Assembly (NCBI GenBank): GCA_043743335.1
Contig: JAYTWR010000171.1
Coordinates: 1-64,000 of the forward strand
Direction of reading: 5' to 3'
Source of the DNA: UBA5216 sp043743335
GTDB taxonomy: Bacteria > Pseudomonadota > Gammaproteobacteria > Burkholderiales > SG8-41
Length of the DNA: 64,000 nucleotides
Shown here: piece by piece, positions 60,606 through 64,000 of the stretch
How the letters are laid out: each line of letters starts with the position of its first letter
Position numbering within the stretch: position 1 is the stretch's first letter
Position numbers and translations under genes: made by a program
The notes under the pieces: generated by a model
The model's input: only the letters and a program-made list of their open reading frames with translations
What the model was told of the DNA's origin: nothing
Database searches by the model: none

Positions 60606-61363
60606 AATCCACTCTCCCCGGTTGCGCCTTGTGAACGCTGCGTACGCTCCGTAAGCTGCGTACGCTGAGTACGATAGGCCACCATTTCTCGCTCTGCCAA
60701 TGCCAACGCCGCACCGACCGGCTCGCGCATCCAGCGTTTGCTCCACGCAAATGCGTGCGCATTTTTTGCCATCAATTCACGTGCCAATTGTTCGCCACGC
60801 GCTGCGACTTCATTGGCAGGCACGACTGCGCGCACAAGGCCCCGCTGCTGCGCTTCTGCCGCACCGAGCTGGCGCGCGGTTTGCACTAAGTCATACGCCA
60901 GCGCGTCGCCGCATAACGGCGCAAGGATTACCAAACCCGCCAGCGGCGGCGAACCCAAATCAATTTCCGGCAGTGAAAACGAAGCCGATTCTGCCGCCAC
61001 CACAAAATCCGCCAGCGCCGCAATCATGAAGCCGCCGCCGCTGGCTGCGCCGTTCACCGCGGCGACTACCGGCTTTTCCAGCGCCACCAGCGCCATCAAC
61101 ACCGCAAAAAATGCGGTGGAGCGCTGTTGACGAAATTCGTCCGCCGCTATCGGCGACGCCTCACGCACATCCACGCCACCGGAAAATGCGCGCTCGCCCG
61201 CGCCGGTGATCAACACGCCGCGTACCGTTTCATCGCTGCGCGCCGCCTGCAACGTGTCTGCCAGTGCATGGTTCATCGCCACCGTCAGCGCGTTGGCTTT
61301 GGCGGGCCGGTTAAGCGTAATGACGTGTAATCCGTCACGCGACTCGAACAGAATATCAGACAT
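60602..61363 (-). CDS. Enoyl-CoA hydratase/isomerase
   Basis: This 253-residue crotonase has the oxyanion-hole segments ERAFSGGVDVREAS and NGAASGGGFMIAALADFVVA, and the active loop FSLPEIDLGSPPLAG keeps one Glu. The C terminus YRTQRTQLTERTQRSQG is low-complexity and encoded by a 9-bp tandem repeat (60632-60667). ATG 61363 is used. A TTG six codons upstream would translate part of AT-rich motif copy 12. The gene precedes the ACAD in the operon. Confidence 0.92.
   Translation of the reverse strand: MSDILFESRDGLHVITLNRPAKANALTVAMNHALADTLQAARSDETVRGVLITGAGERAFSGGVDVREASPIAADEFRQQRSTAFFAVLMALVALEKPVVAAVNGAASGGGFMIAALADFVVAAESASFSLPEIDLGSPPLAGLVILAPLCGDALAYDLVQTARQLGAAEAQQRGLVRAVVPANEVAARGEQLARELMAKNAHAFAWSKRWMREPVGAALALAEREMVAYRTQRTQLTERTQRSQGATGESGL
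60632..60667. repeat. Nine-bp repeat encoding the RTQ tail of the ECH gene
   Basis: Four units of a 9-bp word (CGTACGCTG, with one or two changes per unit) occupy 60632-60667. In the minus frame they encode RTQ-type triplets near the protein end. Confidence 0.8.
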
Positions 61364-61370
61364 TTTATTG

Positions 61371-61389
61371 TTTAAAATCAATTAGTTAC
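61371..61389 (+). repeat. AT-rich junction motif, copy 12
   Basis: TTTAAAATCAATTAGTTAC spans the gap between the ADP-forming synthetase and the ECH gene, including the synthetase stop codon (61386-61388). In ECH orientation it ends eight bases before the ATG. Confidence 0.7.
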
Positions 61390-63518
61390 GATTTAACGAT
61401 CAGCGCATCAACGATTTTGATGCCCTGCCCGCGCGGTAACACCATCAGCGGATTGATATCCAGCTCGGCGACTGTGGATGCGTGATCCTGCGCAAACTGC
61501 GACAGGCGCACGATGGCATCACACAAAGCCTCCACATCCGCCGCTGGCGCGCCGCGCACGCCATCCAGCAGTTTGCGGCCTGCGAGACTATCCACCATGC
61601 GCTGTGCGTCGCTGTGCGTGAGCGGCGTAATGCCGTGCGCGATATCGCACAGCACCTCCACATGCACCCCGCCCAGCGCGACCGAAACCACCGGGCCGAA
61701 GGTGATGTCGTGGGTAACGCCGAGCATCATCTCCACACCGGGCGGCGACATTTCCTGCACCAGCACGCCGCTGATGCGCGCTTGCGGCGCATGGGTTTTT
61801 ACTGCCGCCAGCATTTCGTCGTAACCGCGCCGCACAGCCTGCGCCCCGTGCAACGCCAAGCGCACGCCGCCCGCTTCAGTTTTGTGCGCGATGTCGGGCG
61901 ATTCAATTTTCAGTGCGACATTGCCGCCCATGCTTTCCGCTGCGGCTGCTGCGGCATCCGCTGATTGCACCCATTGCTCGCGCGTGACGCTCAAACCGTA
62001 GGCGGCTAACGCCTGTTTGCTCACGCGTTCCGACACCACGCGCTCTGCGCCGCCCAGTACCGCGCGCGCTGCTGCGGCTGCTTCTTGCGGCACAACCGGC
62101 GGCGCAACCGGCGGCGCTTGCCTTGCCTTGAAACGCTGCAAAAATGCGTGGTAATCCACCGCCGCCCGCACAGCGCGCAAACACATGCGCGCGTCGCGCC
62201 ACGCTGGCACGCCGCGTTGATTCAAGGTGGCCACGTTCACGGCCGGATTCTCGGGGCAATAGCCCGTCCACAGCACCGCCACCGGTTTATCCACGCTCTC
62301 GTTCACCGCCACCAGATCGTCTATGCCGGCCAGTGTGGGCGCCACCATGATGGGCATCAGCACATCAACGTTCGCGTCGGCTGCGATAGCCTTCAGCGTG
62401 TCGGAAAATAAACGCGGTGAGCCTGTCATGGCCGAGGTTAAATCCAGCGGATTCGCCAGCCCCACCAGCGCCGGGATCATTTTTTCCAGCGTGGCGTGCG
62501 TGGCCGGCGTGAACTCGGCCCATGCCAATCCAAGGCTTGCCGCCGTATCCGCCGCCAGCACACAGTGCCCGCCGGAGCCGGTCATCGCTGCCAGCCGTTT
62601 GCCGCGCGCAGGCCGACGCTTGCGCAGCAGCTTGGCGAATTCATATAACTCGTTGCAATCGTCGACGCGTATCACGCCAAATTGTTTGAACGCCGCATCG
62701 CACACGTCGTCAGCGCCGGTGATGGCCCCGGTGTGCGAGGCTGCCGCGCGACGACCCGCTTCCGTTTTACCAAACTTCAATACGATTAGCGGCTTGGCGC
62801 GTTCCGCGGCCGCTTCTGCCAGCGCGCGAAAACGCTCGCCCGAGCGCAAACTTTCCGCTGCAATCAACACCACATCGGTAGCGTCATCTTCCACAGTAAA
62901 GTGCGCGAATTCAATGACATCGATGTCGGCTTCGTTGCCGCAACTCACTTGATAGCTGATGTCCACGCCAGCGTCGAGCGCGCGCCACATCACGTTCACC
63001 TGCGCTAGGCCGCCGCTTTGTCCGATCACCGAAACGTTACCCGCCATTCTCCGGCCGCCGCGCACAGCCGACGTATTGGTCATCACAAAACCATCGACGA
63101 AATTGGCAAAGCCGTTGCAGTTCGGCCCCATGATGCGCATGCCGCTGCGCTGGGCAAAGGCCTTGAGTTCGTTTTGCAAGCGCAGCCCTTCCGCGCTGCC
63201 GGTTTCGGCAAAACCGCCGCTCATCACCGTGGCAAAGCGCACACCGCGCGCTGCGCATTGTTCCAGCGCGGGCAACACGCGATCCGCCGCCAGCACAATG
63301 CCCACGTGATCCGGCGTCTGCGGACACTCGGCGATGCCGGCATAACAGGTGCGACCGAACACCGATTTGCGCCCCGGATTCACCGGATAAATATCGCCGC
63401 TGTAGCCAAAATCGATCATGGTTTTGCACAAGCGCCCACCGAACTTCGACAGGTCTTCGGACGCACCGACAACGGCCACCGACTGGGGTGCGAAAAATGT
63501 TTTAAGGGCAAGCGTCAT
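61386..63518 (-). CDS. ADP-forming acyl-CoA synthetase (acetate-CoA ligase family), fused subunits
   Basis: This 710-residue fusion of alpha and beta subunits makes acyl-CoA with ATP, ADP and phosphate through a phosphohistidine. The CoA-binding Rossmann domain (VAVVGASEDLSKFGGRLCKT) is at the N terminus. The ligase CoA domains contain VIGQSGGLAQ and the phospho-His in AAASHTGAITGADD (~residue 265). The C-terminal ATP-grasp half has VALKIESPDIAHKTEAGGVR. It probably activates the acid brought in by the neighbouring Bug receptor for the ECH/ACAD steps. Confidence 0.92.
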   Translation of the reverse strand: MTLALKTFFAPQSVAVVGASEDLSKFGGRLCKTMIDFGYSGDIYPVNPGRKSVFGRTCYAGIAECPQTPDHVGIVLAADRVLPALEQCAARGVRFATVMSGGFAETGSAEGLRLQNELKAFAQRSGMRIMGPNCNGFANFVDGFVMTNTSAVRGGRRMAGNVSVIGQSGGLAQVNVMWRALDAGVDISYQVSCGNEADIDVIEFAHFTVEDDATDVVLIAAESLRSGERFRALAEAAAERAKPLIVLKFGKTEAGRRAAASHTGAITGADDVCDAAFKQFGVIRVDDCNELYEFAKLLRKRRPARGKRLAAMTGSGGHCVLAADTAASLGLAWAEFTPATHATLEKMIPALVGLANPLDLTSAMTGSPRLFSDTLKAIAADANVDVLMPIMVAPTLAGIDDLVAVNESVDKPVAVLWTGYCPENPAVNVATLNQRGVPAWRDARMCLRAVRAAVDYHAFLQRFKARQAPPVAPPVVPQEAAAAARAVLGGAERVVSERVSKQALAAYGLSVTREQWVQSADAAAAAAESMGGNVALKIESPDIAHKTEAGGVRLALHGAQAVRRGYDEMLAAVKTHAPQARISGVLVQEMSPPGVEMMLGVTHDITFGPVVSVALGGVHVEVLCDIAHGITPLTHSDAQRMVDSLAGRKLLDGVRGAPAADVEALCDAIVRLSQFAQDHASTVAELDINPLMVLPRGQGIKIVDALIVKS

Positions 63519-63534
63519 GGCAATCTTGGGCTAC

Positions 63535-63557
63535 GTCAGAGTCAGAGTCAGAGTCAG
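63535..63557. repeat. GTCAGA hexamer repeat
   Basis: Nearly four copies of GTCAGA (63535-63557) lie in the 43-bp gap between the last Bug gene and the ADP-forming synthetase, directly beside the Bug stop codon. Confidence 0.9.
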
Positions 63558-63561
63558 GCCA

Positions 63562-64000
63562 TCACTCCACGCGAATATTGGCGTCGCGCACGACCTTGCT
63601 CCACTTGGCGTGCTCGGCTTTAATAAACGCGGCGAATTCTTCCGGCGTGCTTGCCACGGCCACTGAACCATCCGCAGCCAAGCGTTCAGTCGTGGCTGGC
63701 GTACGCAGGATTTTCACGATTTCACTGTGCAGCCGATCAATGATGGCGCGCGGTGTGCCTGTCGGTACCATGATGCCATTCCAAGTGCTGGCATCGTAGC
63801 TAGGCAATCCTGCTTCGTCGAACGTCAACACATCGGGCGCGGCCTGCGAGCGCTTTTGTCCAGTGATGGCCAGCGCGCGTATTTTGCCGCTGCGTATATG
63901 CGCCACCACCGCGAGCGGCGCGCCGAACAGGGATTGCACCTGCCCCGCCAGCAAATCATTCAGCGCCGGCGGTTGGCCGCGATACGGCACGTGTACGATA
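63562..64000 (-). CDS. Bug/TctC-family receptor, C-terminal part (cut by window edge)
   Basis: Only the last roughly 145 residues are inside the window. The frame is open to the last base. VPYRGQPPALNDLLAGQVQS matches the HVPYKG...DLLAGQV motif of Bug receptors, and the end EFAAFIKAEHAKWSKVVRDA is the standard C terminus. The missing part lies beyond 64000. It is upstream of the synthetase on the same strand, 43 bp away, and so probably leads the operon. Confidence 0.92.
   Translation of the reverse strand, partial: IVHVPYRGQPPALNDLLAGQVQSLFGAPLAVVAHIRSGKIRALAITGQKRSQAAPDVLTFDEAGLPSYDASTWNGIMVPTGTPRAIIDRLHSEIVKILRTPATTERLAADGSVAVASTPEEFAAFIKAEHAKWSKVVRDANIRVE

Noticed and set aside
1..64000. 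tRNA, rRNA, prophage and integrase/attachment sites
   Set aside because: Read through for cloverleaf-like patterns, phage structural genes and integrase motifs. None was convincing.

Overview
The window is chromosomal DNA of a high-GC Gram-negative bacterium, most probably a betaproteobacterium of the order Burkholderiales. The main reason is seven periplasmic receptors of the Bug/TctC family in 64 kb, an expansion typical of that group. The window also has outer-membrane proteins (FadL, MipA, TonB receptor), an orphan hpnE and dense acyl-CoA metabolism. I see no rRNA, tRNA, CRISPR array, prophage or intact transposase. I also recognise no dedicated transcription factor, which is unusual for so much catabolic capacity.

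Layout. (1) 225-9698, all +: Bug receptor, acyl-CoA ligase, SDR, a CoA-transferase-fold pair, citryl-CoA-lyase-like protein, beta-keto acid cleavage enzyme, second SDR, large flavoprotein. This reads as one pathway that activates, dehydrogenates and cleaves an unknown (probably cyclic) acid. The CoA-transferase-like beta subunit lacks the usual catalytic Glu and the alpha subunit resembles the steroid ring hydrolase IpdA. (2) 9699-10445: scar with the 3' end of an IS21-family istB. (3) 10446-17126: a tight five-gene cassette (HAD phosphatase, class III aminotransferase, alpha/beta hydrolase, GNAT-like transferase, arginase-fold protein), met tail to tail by a two-gene small-transporter operon and followed by a MipA-type porin. 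I recognise no described pathway here. (4) 17260-23567: Bug receptor, SDR without the catalytic Tyr, GalD/PrpF-type isomerase, hpnE, ETF-ubiquinone oxidoreductase. (5) 23598-40477, all -: two chalcone-isomerase-like proteins and a fatty-acid degradation block (thiolase, HAD/ECH fusion, FadL, thioesterase, ligase, SDR, ECH, FadE, aldolase, second ACAD), then a LigB-LigA fused dioxygenase. (6) 40501-45197: Bug receptor divergent from a Rieske oxygenase alpha/beta pair, then etfBA. (7) 45198-51845: hicBA, two Bug receptors, TonB receptor, PQQ-type sugar dehydrogenase. (8) 52150-56813: PhnD-like binding protein, a decayed molybdoenzyme gene, ABC ATPase and two permeases. (9) 56877-64000, all -: Bug receptor, DUF35 protein plus thiolase-like partner, ACAD, ECH, ADP-forming acyl-CoA synthetase, and a last Bug receptor cut by the window edge.

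The parts fit together as an uptake-to-beta-oxidation economy. Bug receptors, FadL and the TonB receptor bring in acids, ligases and CoA enzymes activate and shorten them, and electrons pass from acyl-CoA dehydrogenases through EtfAB to ETF-QO.

A second layer is non-coding. A roughly 18-24 bp AT-rich motif (core CAATTAGTTA or its complement TAACTAATTG) occurs at least twelve times, always at a gene junction or in the first codons of a gene. Several short-period tandem repeats also sit on gene boundaries, two of them across stop codons.
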